In this document: positions 1 to 6,450 of the stretch, piece after piece
How positions within the stretch are numbered: the stretch's first letter is position 1
Layout: the number at the start of each line of letters is the position of its first letter
Assembly (NCBI GenBank): GCA_016650185.1
Contig: JAENWE010000407.1
Location: forward strand, 1 to 8,772
DNA: 8,772 nucleotides
Direction of reading: 5' to 3'
From: Vicinamibacteria bacterium
GTDB lineage: Bacteria; Acidobacteriota; Vicinamibacteria; Fen-336; JAGNNV01
Translations under genes and position numbers: made by a program
Notes under the pieces: model-generated
What the model was told of the DNA's origin: nothing
The model's database searches: none
Seen by the model: only the letters and a program-made list of their open reading frames with translations

Positions 1-443
1 AGCAGCCGGGCCTCGGCCACACGTTGATCGCCCACCCGGATCTCCCCTTTGATCCGGAATAGATCGCCTCTCCGGTGGATAAGGGAGATCTCCAGATCCA
101 GCCGGTCTCCAGGAGTGACGGGCTTCCTGAACTTCGCGTGGTCGATGCCCACCACCAGCACGTCGCTCCGAGTGGGGTCCGTTGACTGCAGGAGCCAGAT
201 GCCGGCGGCCTGGGCCAGGCTCTCCATCAGAAGAACGCCCGGCATGACCGGCGCTCCCGGGAAGTGTCCGGCGAAGAACTCCTCGGCGCCCGTCACCGTC
301 TTGAGTGCTTTGAGGCCGGTGGCCGCGTCGAAATGCGTGATCCGGTCAACGAGGACGAACGGGTACCGCGTCGGCAGTCGTCGGGCAAGACCGCCGACTT
401 CCATCTCGGACCCTATGCCGGCCATCTCTGTCTGTGGTGCCAA
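1..443 (-). CDS. fabZ: 3-hydroxyacyl-[acyl-carrier-protein] dehydratase FabZ, 3' end cut by window edge
   Basis: FabZ removes water from (3R)-hydroxyacyl-ACP to give trans-2-enoyl-ACP in cytoplasmic type II fatty acid synthesis. The visible 147 residues form the hot-dog fold of the family. They include the early RYPFVLVDR block (residues 26-34) and the signature GHFPGAPVMPGVLLMESLAQ (59-78), which carries the expected catalytic His60 and Glu74. The later GIDHAKFRKPVTPGD block (99-113) is also typical. FabZ is usually about 145-160 residues, so only a few C-terminal residues should be missing. I chose the TTG at 441-443 because AAGGAGG lies 8 bases upstream. An in-frame ATG at 423-425 would remove six residues but has a much poorer Shine-Dalgarno sequence. 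The gene follows skp after 114 bases; the lpxD gene often found between them is absent. Family assignment is firm; the exact start is inferred. Confidence 0.95.
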   Translation of the reverse strand, partial: MAPQTEMAGIGSEMEVGGLARRLPTRYPFVLVDRITHFDAATGLKALKTVTGAEEFFAGHFPGAPVMPGVLLMESLAQAAGIWLLQSTDPTRSDVLVVGIDHAKFRKPVTPGDRLDLEISLIHRRGDLFRIKGEIRVGDQRVAEARL

Positions 444-451
444 CGAAAGCG

Positions 452-458
452 CCTCCTT
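452..458 (-). promoter_or_regulatory. Ribosome-binding site for fabZ (AAGGAGG)
   Basis: A full-strength Shine-Dalgarno sequence, AAGGAGG on the minus strand, ends 8 bases before an in-frame TTG codon at 443-441. It is the main reason for choosing TTG rather than the downstream ATG as the fabZ start. Confidence 0.75.
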
Positions 459-475
459 GGGCCCGCGGTCCGGTC

Positions 476-496
476 GATTTGAAATCTCTTGAAGAG
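476..496. repeat. Two adjacent short odd palindromes upstream of fabZ
   Basis: GATTT-G-AAATC (476-486) and CTCTT-G-AAGAG (486-496) are two perfect 5-bp inverted repeats, each around a central G, and they share one base. They lie between the larger inverted repeat and the fabZ ribosome-binding site. A protein-binding site is possible, but palindromes this short arise by chance and no known operator was recognised. Confidence 0.3.
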
Positions 497-508
497 GACG
501 AAAGTGAT

Positions 509-545
509 CCGATGAGGCGACCGGTGTCCGTGACCGCCTCATCGG
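509..545 (-). repeat. Perfect 11-bp inverted repeat / hairpin between skp and fabZ
   Basis: The arms 509-519 (CCGATGAGGCG on the plus strand) and 535-545 (CGCCTCATCGG) are perfect reverse complements around a 15-base centre. Within the centre, CGG (522-524) can pair with CCG (528-530) around a three-base loop, which extends the fold past an internal loop. In the transcript the hairpin begins 12 bases after the skp stop. No U-run follows it (the next bases are ATCACTTTCG), so it is not a classical Rho-independent terminator. An attenuator, an mRNA processing or stability element, or a protein-binding site are all possible. Confidence 0.6.
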
Positions 546-557
546 GCCTGGGCCGGC

Positions 558-1232
558 TTATTGCCGAGGCGTCGGTGTGGGCTTCGGCGCCGCAGGTGCC
601 GGAGGCGCGGGCGCGGCAGGGGCGGGAGCGGGCTTGGGCGCGGTGGCGGGCCGGGCGGCCTTCTCGGTGTCATCCGCTTTCACCACGACGTCACGGGTAA
701 CGTCCAGCTCGTCGTTGATCAGCACAAGAGTGGCGCGGTCCAAAATAAAGTCCAGCCCCTTCTCCTTGCCCACGGCCTGAAGAATCGGCTGGATCTTCGT
801 ATTGAATTCCGCCTGGAACTCCTGGGCCTTCTGCTGCGCCGCCTGCTGCATGCGCTGAATATCCGCCTGCGAATCTTCGGCCAGAGCCTGTCGCTCCCGG
901 TTCTTTTTCACGATGTCCTGCTGCTTCTTCTCCACCGCGTCCGCGGACAGAATGGCGCTCTGCTTCTGGAGATCGTCCTGGAGGGCCTTGATGGCGGCGT
1001 CCAGTTGACCGATCTGGTTCTGCCTTTTGGTGAGCTCCGAACGGATCTCGCTTTCCAGCTGGTCCATCCGGGTGGCGTAGCCCTTGCCCAGCAGGCTCTC
1101 CTGAGAGATCCGCTGCATATCCACCACTCCCATTTTGACCGCTTTTCCGGTCGGGCCCTGGGCCTGGGCAAAGACCGAACTCGTGGCCATCATCAGGGCC
1201 GCCGAGCCAATAAACACAAACAACTTCTTCAT
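558..1232 (-). CDS. skp: Skp/OmpH-family periplasmic chaperone with Pro/Ala-rich tail
   Basis: Skp/OmpH proteins form trimers with coiled-coil tentacles that hold unfolded outer-membrane proteins in the periplasm and deliver them to BamA. This 224-residue protein starts with a signal peptide (MKKLFVFIG, then a hydrophobic stretch ending SSVFA, residues 1-22). The family opening strand GVVDMQRISQES follows (35-46). A long Gln/Lys/Glu-rich helical section (about 52-150) has the look of a coiled coil, and the closing block KGLDFILDRATLVLINDELDVT (158-179) matches the family C-terminal region. An added low-complexity tail of Pro, Ala and Lys (about 191-224) is not part of the usual fold, and the protein is longer than the roughly 160-190 residues typical of the family. 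The ATG has AAGGAG five bases upstream, overlapping the bamA stop, so the two are very likely co-transcribed. Its position directly after bamA supports the assignment. Confidence 0.92.
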   Translation of the reverse strand: MKKLFVFIGSAALMMATSSVFAQAQGPTGKAVKMGVVDMQRISQESLLGKGYATRMDQLESEIRSELTKRQNQIGQLDAAIKALQDDLQKQSAILSADAVEKKQQDIVKKNRERQALAEDSQADIQRMQQAAQQKAQEFQAEFNTKIQPILQAVGKEKGLDFILDRATLVLINDELDVTRDVVVKADDTEKAARPATAPKPAPAPAAPAPPAPAAPKPTPTPRQ

Positions 1233-1237
1233 CAGTT

Positions 1238-1243
1238 CTCCTT
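1238..1243 (-). promoter_or_regulatory. Ribosome-binding site for skp, overlapping the bamA stop
   Basis: AAGGAG on the minus strand sits five bases before the skp ATG, and its first two bases are the last two of the bamA TAA codon. Ribosomes finishing bamA can therefore reinitiate on skp, which fits coupled production of the two partners. Confidence 0.7.
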
Positions 1244-3698
1244 AGAAAGTGGTGCCGACTGCAAACCGGAAGGTGCGCTTGTCCGCGAAGAGTGGGTCGG
1301 CGTTGGGGTTGATCGCATAAATCAACCGGAACGGCACGTTTAACACGGGCATGATAAACCGAAGCTCCGCGCCGGTGGAGACGGCAAAGCTCTTTGGGGT
1401 GATCCGATCGCCGGCCAGGAAGGACTGGCCGGCGTCGAAAAAGAGGAGGGCGCGAACCGGGCCGACCACGTCGATGTAGTACTCCGCGTTGAACAGGGCG
1501 AACTTGTCGCCGCCCACGAGCGAGGTGCTGGACGGCTCGCGGGGCCCAACCGCACGGATGTTGTAACCGCGGATCTGCTGCTCGCCTCCCATATAGAAAC
1601 GGAGGTAGAAGGGCAGACTGGATCGCCCGGTCACCGGGTCAATGACCGACGTCCCTGAAAACGGGCGGATGAACCCGACCTGAGCGCGCAACCCGAGCGC
1701 GGTCTTACGTGTGTGAGGGATATAGACAATGGCTTCAAGATCCGGCCGGAAGTAGTTCAACGTCCCGCCCAGCGGCCCACCCGTAAACTGACCTGACGCG
1801 GTCAGCTTCATCCCCCGATGGGGCGTGAACGGGTTGTCCACCGTGTTGTAGACCAGCGATGGGGACAGCCGGCTCTCCCGCCGCTTCCCGAGATCCTCGA
1901 TGAAGAAGGAGTCGGAGATGGTTGGCGTGCTGAAGTTGAGGGGATCGTTGGGATCGAGCGCCGCCTGCGAGATGGTGACCACCTCGTAGGCATAGTTGAA
2001 GAAGACGCGGGAGAAACGGCCGAGGGGGAACCCGGTGGTGAAGGAAGCGCCCGTGCGATCGTCCTGATAGCCGAATACATTGGCGGACGCGAAGGTCTGA
2101 TAGATGATCTTGCGCTTGTAGAGGTCGATCCCGGCGGTGATGGGACGGTCGAATAGATACGGCTCGGTCACCGCGAACTGATAGTTCTTCGTCCGCTTTC
2201 CCGTCTGGGCCGAGACCTGGAAGGTCTCGCCCTGACCGAGGAAGTTGGAGGTCTGAAACGACGCATTCAGGAACTTGCCTTCCAGACCGGACACCCCCCC
2301 GCCGAACGTGAACTGGTTCCGATTCTGCTCCTCGACCCTTAGGGTGACGTCGATCTTGTTCTCCGCCAACTGCGAGGGGCCGAGTTCCGGCGCCTTCTCA
2401 ATCGGCTTGAAGTAGCCCAGCTGGTTGATCCGGCGGATGGAGAGCTTCAAGAGTTCGGTGTTGAACACGTCCCCCTCAGTGAGATAGACCTCGCGACGGA
2501 TGACCTTGTCGCGGGTGGAGTCGTTGCCGGCGAAGTTGATCTTCCCCACGAAGTACTGCTTGTCCTCGTTGATGTCCAGGACCAGGTCGACCGTCTTCGT
2601 ATCCTTGTTCGGGGTGCGCTTGGTGAAGCCCGTGTATTGGAAATAGCCTTGCGCGCCGTAGGCGTCGCGAAGCTTCTCGAAACCTTTCTTGAGCTTCTTC
2701 TCGGAGTAAATCTCGCCTTCCTTGATTTTGAAAATGGGAAGTACCAGCTCGTCCTTGAAGAGCGTCATGCCCTCGAATTTCACCTTGCCGACCCGATAAG
2801 GCTCGCCCTCCTCCACCGGAATCTGGATCATCATCCACTTGACCGGTTTCTTGCGGAAGAGGCCGGATTTGCCATCCACGTAGGTGATCCTCGGTTCGCC
2901 GATCGTGGCCGCCACGTAGCCCGCGTTCAGATAGTGATCCCGAAGGGTCTCGTGCTCTTCGGACCACTTCTCTTCGTTGTAGGTGCTCTTGCCCGAGAGC
3001 CAGGACAGGTTCCAGAAGCCCGCCTGCTTGAGCTTTTTCATCTCGCCGCGGAGTCGGCCGTCGGAGAACACCGTGTTGTTCTCGAACTCGATCGACTTGA
3101 TCTTGGTCCGGGGACCATCGTCGATGGTGAAGGTCACCTGTTCTCCGCTGCCCCCGATGGTCTTGGCCTCGTGCTTGACCGTCCCGAAGAGGCGGCCTTT
3201 TTCCTTGAGCATCTCGCGAATGACTTCTTCCACCCGGCGCGCTTTGGCCGGATCGAAGAAAGAATCAAGCTTGATGGACGCTTCCTTTTCCTTGAGCTTG
3301 TCCTCAATGGAGGTCTTGGTGAGGGCCTTGCTGCCGCGGTAGTCGATGATCTGCACCCGTTTCCGCTCGCTGACCGTGAAGATGATGATCTTGTTCCCGG
3401 CGGGCGTGTCGTTCTCCTCTACGCTCATGTTGTCGAGAAAGCCCGCTTCCCACAACCGTCGGAAGTCAGCCTTGATGACCTCTTCGTCGTAGATCGTGCC
3501 GGCTTTGGTGGACACGTAGTAGAGCAGCGTGTCCTTCGGAAGGTACTGGTTGCCGCGGACCTCGATCCGCTCGACGATCACCGGCCGCTCGGCGGGGGGC
3601 TGTGCGCTCCCAGCGTCCTGGGCTGCCACCCACCTCGGATGACCAAGAGCCGCCGCGGCGAGAACGCTGAGGGCGAGTGCGGGGCGGATAAATTTCAT
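1242..3698 (-). CDS. bamA: Outer membrane protein assembly factor BamA (Omp85)
   Basis: BamA is the core of the BAM complex, which folds beta-barrel proteins into the outer membrane. From the ATG at 3698 the protein has 818 residues, normal for the family (E. coli has 810). It begins with a signal peptide (MKFIRPALALSVLAAAALG, cleavage probably near VAAQ, residue 27). Five POTRA domains follow, at roughly 40-112, 113-195, 196-297, 300-378 and 380-457. The third is somewhat long and has a charged insertion around 230-290. The 16-strand barrel runs from about 460 to the end. The conserved loop-6 motif is IRGY (709-712), and the protein ends with the aromatic beta-signal FAVGTTF. The ATG overlaps the clpC stop as ATGA. 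The upstream sequence has only a poorly spaced GAGG, so translation probably depends on coupling to clpC. A TTG at 3737 would add 13 residues before the signal peptide and is rejected. The TAA stop is shared with the skp ribosome-binding site. Confidence 0.97.
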   Translation of the reverse strand: MKFIRPALALSVLAAAALGHPRWVAAQDAGSAQPPAERPVIVERIEVRGNQYLPKDTLLYYVSTKAGTIYDEEVIKADFRRLWEAGFLDNMSVEENDTPAGNKIIIFTVSERKRVQIIDYRGSKALTKTSIEDKLKEKEASIKLDSFFDPAKARRVEEVIREMLKEKGRLFGTVKHEAKTIGGSGEQVTFTIDDGPRTKIKSIEFENNTVFSDGRLRGEMKKLKQAGFWNLSWLSGKSTYNEEKWSEEHETLRDHYLNAGYVAATIGEPRITYVDGKSGLFRKKPVKWMMIQIPVEEGEPYRVGKVKFEGMTLFKDELVLPIFKIKEGEIYSEKKLKKGFEKLRDAYGAQGYFQYTGFTKRTPNKDTKTVDLVLDINEDKQYFVGKINFAGNDSTRDKVIRREVYLTEGDVFNTELLKLSIRRINQLGYFKPIEKAPELGPSQLAENKIDVTLRVEEQNRNQFTFGGGVSGLEGKFLNASFQTSNFLGQGETFQVSAQTGKRTKNYQFAVTEPYLFDRPITAGIDLYKRKIIYQTFASANVFGYQDDRTGASFTTGFPLGRFSRVFFNYAYEVVTISQAALDPNDPLNFSTPTISDSFFIEDLGKRRESRLSPSLVYNTVDNPFTPHRGMKLTASGQFTGGPLGGTLNYFRPDLEAIVYIPHTRKTALGLRAQVGFIRPFSGTSVIDPVTGRSSLPFYLRFYMGGEQQIRGYNIRAVGPREPSSTSLVGGDKFALFNAEYYIDVVGPVRALLFFDAGQSFLAGDRITPKSFAVSTGAELRFIMPVLNVPFRLIYAINPNADPLFADKRTFRFAVGTTF

Positions 3699-6022
3699 GC
3701 AGAGAGTCGGCCTCGGTTGTCGTGTTGCCAGTACCAAAGGGCGCCTTCATGGACGCCCACCTCGATGGGGGCGTCGGGGGTCAGGACCCCTCGCAGGAAG
3801 GCCTCGGAGAGCGCATCCTCAATATGCCGTTCAATGGCGCGCCGGAGCGGGCGCGCGCCGTAGGAACGATCCTTGAGGGTCTTTCGGAGGAGCCATCCGA
3901 TGCCGTCATCGCGGATAGAGATGGAAAGTCCTTTGGAGCGGAGATTTTCGGACAGGTGGCCAACCAGGTTGCGGGTGATCCGGCCAAGGTCGGCGTCGGA
4001 GAGGGCATCGAACAGAATGATCTCATCAATCCGGTTGATGAACTCAGGATTGAACGTCTGCTTGACCTCCGACATCACCGCATCGGCGGTGGCGACATCG
4101 GTCTGCGCCGCATCCTGCGCGAAACCCATCCGACCCCGCTTCTCGATGGCGCGGGCGCCCAGATTGGAGGTCATGATCACGATGGCGTGCTTGAAATCGA
4201 CGAGGTTGCCGAACGAATCGGTGAGTCGACCGTCCTCGAACACCTGGAGCAACACGTTGAAAATATCGTGATGGGCCTTCTCGATCTCGTCGAGGAGGAT
4301 CACGCAATAGGGATTGCGACGCACGCGCTCCGTGAGTTGCCCACCGTCCTCATATCCCACATATCCGGGCGGCGAGCCGATGAGCCGCGACACCGCGTGC
4401 TTCTCCATGTACTCGGACATGTCCACCCGGATCAGATGGCGCTCCGAGCCGAACAGGAGTTCGGCCAGGCCACGCGCCACCTCTGTCTTCCCCACCCCGG
4501 TGGGCCCCAGGAAGAGGAAGGAACCCACCGGCCGCTTCGAATCGCGAAGGCCGGCGCGGGTTCGCCGAATCGCCCGAGCCAGGGCGGAGATCGCGCGGTC
4601 CTGGGACACCACGCGCTTGTGAAGCTCGTCTTCGATCCGCAGCAGGCGGTTCGACTCGTCCTCTCGAATGGCCATAACCGGAATCCCGGTCGCGCGGGCG
4701 ACCACCGCATCGATATCGTCCCTGAACACGAAAACCGGTCCGGATTCATGGTTCGGGGCCGAGAGCGATTCCGGGGCGGCGGCGGGGTTGGGCACCGCAT
4801 CCTCCGATCGCTTCAGCCAGCGGAGCTTCACCCGGCTCCCGGCCTCGTCCAGGACGTCGATGGCCTTATCGGGAAGGCATCGTTCGGGCATGTAGCGCGA
4901 TGACAGGGCGACCGCGGCCTCGAGAGCCTCGTCCTTGAACAGCACCCCGTGGAATCGCTCATACCGGGACTTCAACCCGCGGAGAATCTCCATCGACTCC
5001 TCCTCGGTGGGTGGCTTGAGCGCGACCATCTGAAATCGTCGGGAGAGCGCCCGATCCTTCTCAATGTGCTTGCGGAACTCGGTGGGGGTGGTGGCGCCGA
5101 TGCACTGAAGCTCTCCGCGAGAGAGCGCCGGCTTCAGAATATTCGCGGCGTCGAGGCTTCCCTCGGCGGATCCCGCCCCGACCAGGGTGTGCAACTCGTC
5201 CATGAAGAGAATGACATTCGCGTTCTCCGCCAGTTCCTTCAGCAGGTTCTTCAGGCGCTCCTCAAACTGGCCGCGATACTTGGTCCCGGCCACGAGCAGC
5301 GCCAGATCGAGGGCCAGGACCCGTTTGTCCAGCAGGGGTTTTGGAGCCTCGCCCTGAACGATCAATGCGGCGAGCGCCTCGACAAGGGCGGTCTTCCCCA
5401 CCCCAGGCTCACCGATAAGCACCGGGTTGTTCCGTTGCCGGCGGCCAAGGATCTCGATGATTCGCTCAATTTCGTCGCGCCGTCCGATCACCGGATCGAG
5501 CTTCCCCCGCACGGCAAGATCCGTCAGATCGCGGCAGTATTCCGCGAGAAGGGGCGTCTCCTTGGCCCGGGCTTGGGGCTGCGTCTTCTCGGAGAGGAGG
5601 CGAACGATTTCCTCGCGCAGAAAGGGCAGGGACAGTCCATTTTCCCGCAGCACATCGGCGGCGGTGGCGTGGTCTTCGCGCAAAAGCCCCAAGAGCAGGT
5701 GTTCGGTGCCGGTGTACGAATGGCCGAGCTGCTCGGCCTCGTCCTGAGCAAGCGCCAGAACCCGCTTGACCTCGGGAGAAAGGGGCATCTCGACGGTGGT
5801 CGACACCTGCTCGCCGTATCGGCACCGGCCTTCCACCTGCCGCCTCACATCCTCCATCTTGAGGTTCCCACGATTGAGCAGGCGCTGGGTCAGGCCCTTG
5901 CCTTCGCGGATCAGCCCAAGCAAGACGTGCTCGGTCTGAATCGAATGCGCACCCAGTTGGGAGGCTTCATAGCGGGCAAAAAAAATCACCCGGCGGGCGC
6001 GCTCTGTATATCGTTCAAACAC
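3695..6022 (-). CDS. clpC: ClpC-type AAA+ unfoldase, middle domain missing
   Basis: This is a cytoplasmic Hsp100 ATPase that unfolds substrates and feeds them to ClpP. The 775 residues start at a GTG. Two Clp N-terminal repeats (about 1-70 and 80-145) are of ClpC type, opening MFERYTERARRVIFFAR. The first AAA+ domain has Walker A GEPGVGKT (204-211), pore-loop Tyr249 in GTKYRG, Walker B with Asp275-Glu276, and an arginine pair at 328-329. The second has Walker A GPTGVGKT (506-513), pore loop GYVG (553-556), Walker B with Asp578-Glu579, and sensor-2 GARPLRR (722-728). MGF at 632-634 is in the place of the ClpP-docking loop (VGF or IGL in relatives), so ClpP partnership is likely. Between the first AAA+ domain (ending near 400) and the start of the second (near 431) there are only about 30 Pro/Ala/Ser-rich residues, where ClpC normally has a coiled-coil M-domain of about 60 residues. 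No clear Shine-Dalgarno precedes the GTG, and no ctsR, mcsAB or clpP is in the window. ClpA is the alternative name, but the N-domain favours ClpC. Confidence 0.93.
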   Translation of the reverse strand: MFERYTERARRVIFFARYEASQLGAHSIQTEHVLLGLIREGKGLTQRLLNRGNLKMEDVRRQVEGRCRYGEQVSTTVEMPLSPEVKRVLALAQDEAEQLGHSYTGTEHLLLGLLREDHATAADVLRENGLSLPFLREEIVRLLSEKTQPQARAKETPLLAEYCRDLTDLAVRGKLDPVIGRRDEIERIIEILGRRQRNNPVLIGEPGVGKTALVEALAALIVQGEAPKPLLDKRVLALDLALLVAGTKYRGQFEERLKNLLKELAENANVILFMDELHTLVGAGSAEGSLDAANILKPALSRGELQCIGATTPTEFRKHIEKDRALSRRFQMVALKPPTEEESMEILRGLKSRYERFHGVLFKDEALEAAVALSSRYMPERCLPDKAIDVLDEAGSRVKLRWLKRSEDAVPNPAAAPESLSAPNHESGPVFVFRDDIDAVVARATGIPVMAIREDESNRLLRIEDELHKRVVSQDRAISALARAIRRTRAGLRDSKRPVGSFLFLGPTGVGKTEVARGLAELLFGSERHLIRVDMSEYMEKHAVSRLIGSPPGYVGYEDGGQLTERVRRNPYCVILLDEIEKAHHDIFNVLLQVFEDGRLTDSFGNLVDFKHAIVIMTSNLGARAIEKRGRMGFAQDAAQTDVATADAVMSEVKQTFNPEFINRIDEIILFDALSDADLGRITRNLVGHLSENLRSKGLSISIRDDGIGWLLRKTLKDRSYGARPLRRAIERHIEDALSEAFLRGVLTPDAPIEVGVHEGALWYWQHDNRGRLSA

Positions 6023-6155
6023 GGTGACTTGAGGGGTTCTCTAAGCGCCCATTCTACGTGATGCAACTGGATCCTCTTCATTTCCCTGGCCTTTGGACGC
6101 GTGGGCCCCGACCGTAGACGGCGCAGGACTTTCTAAAGCTTTTGGATGACGGCAA

Positions 6156-6377
6156 TCAGAGTCCCTCCAGGTCGAACACTTTCGTCTTTGAGGTCCGGCC
6201 GGACGCCAGACGAACCGATGATTTTGGCAGCTTGTAGAGAAGGGCGATGACTTCGGCCACTTTGACATTCGCTTTTCCGTCGACCGGAGGAGTGTTGACC
6301 CAGACGTGCAACTCTTCGCCTCGCACCTCGGTCCGGGCCAAGCGGGCGCCAGCGTGGACTCGAACGCGAATTTTCAT
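6156..6377 (-). CDS. DUF167 / YggU-family small protein
   Basis: This gene encodes 73 residues of the widespread DUF167 (YggU) family, whose biochemical role is not established. The match rests on the family pattern: an opening beta-strand MKIRVRVHAGAR, the strand ELHVWVNTPPVDGKAN (about 22-37) with its near-invariant PVDGKAN, a helix VAEVIALLYKLP, and the closing VRLASGRTSKTKVFDLEG (55-72). It is at the short end of the family, which often runs to 75-100 residues with a few more residues before the first strand. No earlier start codon in frame was found in the sequence just upstream. No good Shine-Dalgarno precedes the ATG. It lies 73 bases after nuoN and 133 bases before clpC, in the same direction, so it may ride on the complex I transcript. 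Nothing in this context shows its function. Confidence 0.85.
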   Translation of the reverse strand: MKIRVRVHAGARLARTEVRGEELHVWVNTPPVDGKANVKVAEVIALLYKLPKSSVRLASGRTSKTKVFDLEGL

Positions 6378-6398
6378 GACCGGATGCCGTGGCGGAGA

Positions 6399-6416
6399 GG
6401 CTCCCCTGAAGGGGCC
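6399..6416 (-). repeat. Small GC-rich hairpin between nuoN and the DUF167 gene
   Basis: On the plus strand CCCC (6403-6406) and GGGG (6411-6414) flank the loop TGAA, and the outer GGC/GCC bases can pair with a small bulge. No U-run follows in the transcript direction, so it is at most a weak pause or stability element at the end of the nuo genes. It could also simply reflect the GC-rich composition. Confidence 0.3.
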
Positions 6417-6450
6417 GCCGCCGCGGTCTATCGCTGCCTGGATTGCGGCA

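Noticed and set aside
509..545. The skp-fabZ hairpin as a Rho-independent terminator.
   Set aside because: No run of T follows the stem in the direction of transcription, and fabZ follows closely on the same strand.
561..1343. A 260-codon plus-strand open frame opposite skp.
   Set aside because: It is the Arg/Gly/Leu-rich mirror of the skp coding sequence, including its Pro/Ala-rich tail, with no family resemblance or good start context.
3699..3737. A TTG start at 3737 for bamA, adding 13 residues.
   Set aside because: The added residues would precede a textbook signal peptide that begins at the ATG at 3698, and that ATG forms the ATGA overlap with clpC.
2637..6061. Three long plus-strand open frames (2637-3863, 3722-4903, 4949-6061) opposite bamA and clpC, up to 408 codons.
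   Set aside because: Their translations show no recognisable domain and lie exactly opposite well-supported genes. In GC-rich coding DNA, antisense frames stay open because the codons complementary to stops are rare.
6023..6155. A promoter or heat-shock operator (CIRCE, CtsR box) for clpC in the 133-base gap.
   Set aside because: A TAGAAT (plus-strand 6051-6056) resembles a -10 box, but no acceptable -35 lies at the right distance. No CIRCE inverted repeat or CtsR heptad repeat was seen. A promoter may exist but cannot be supported by eye.
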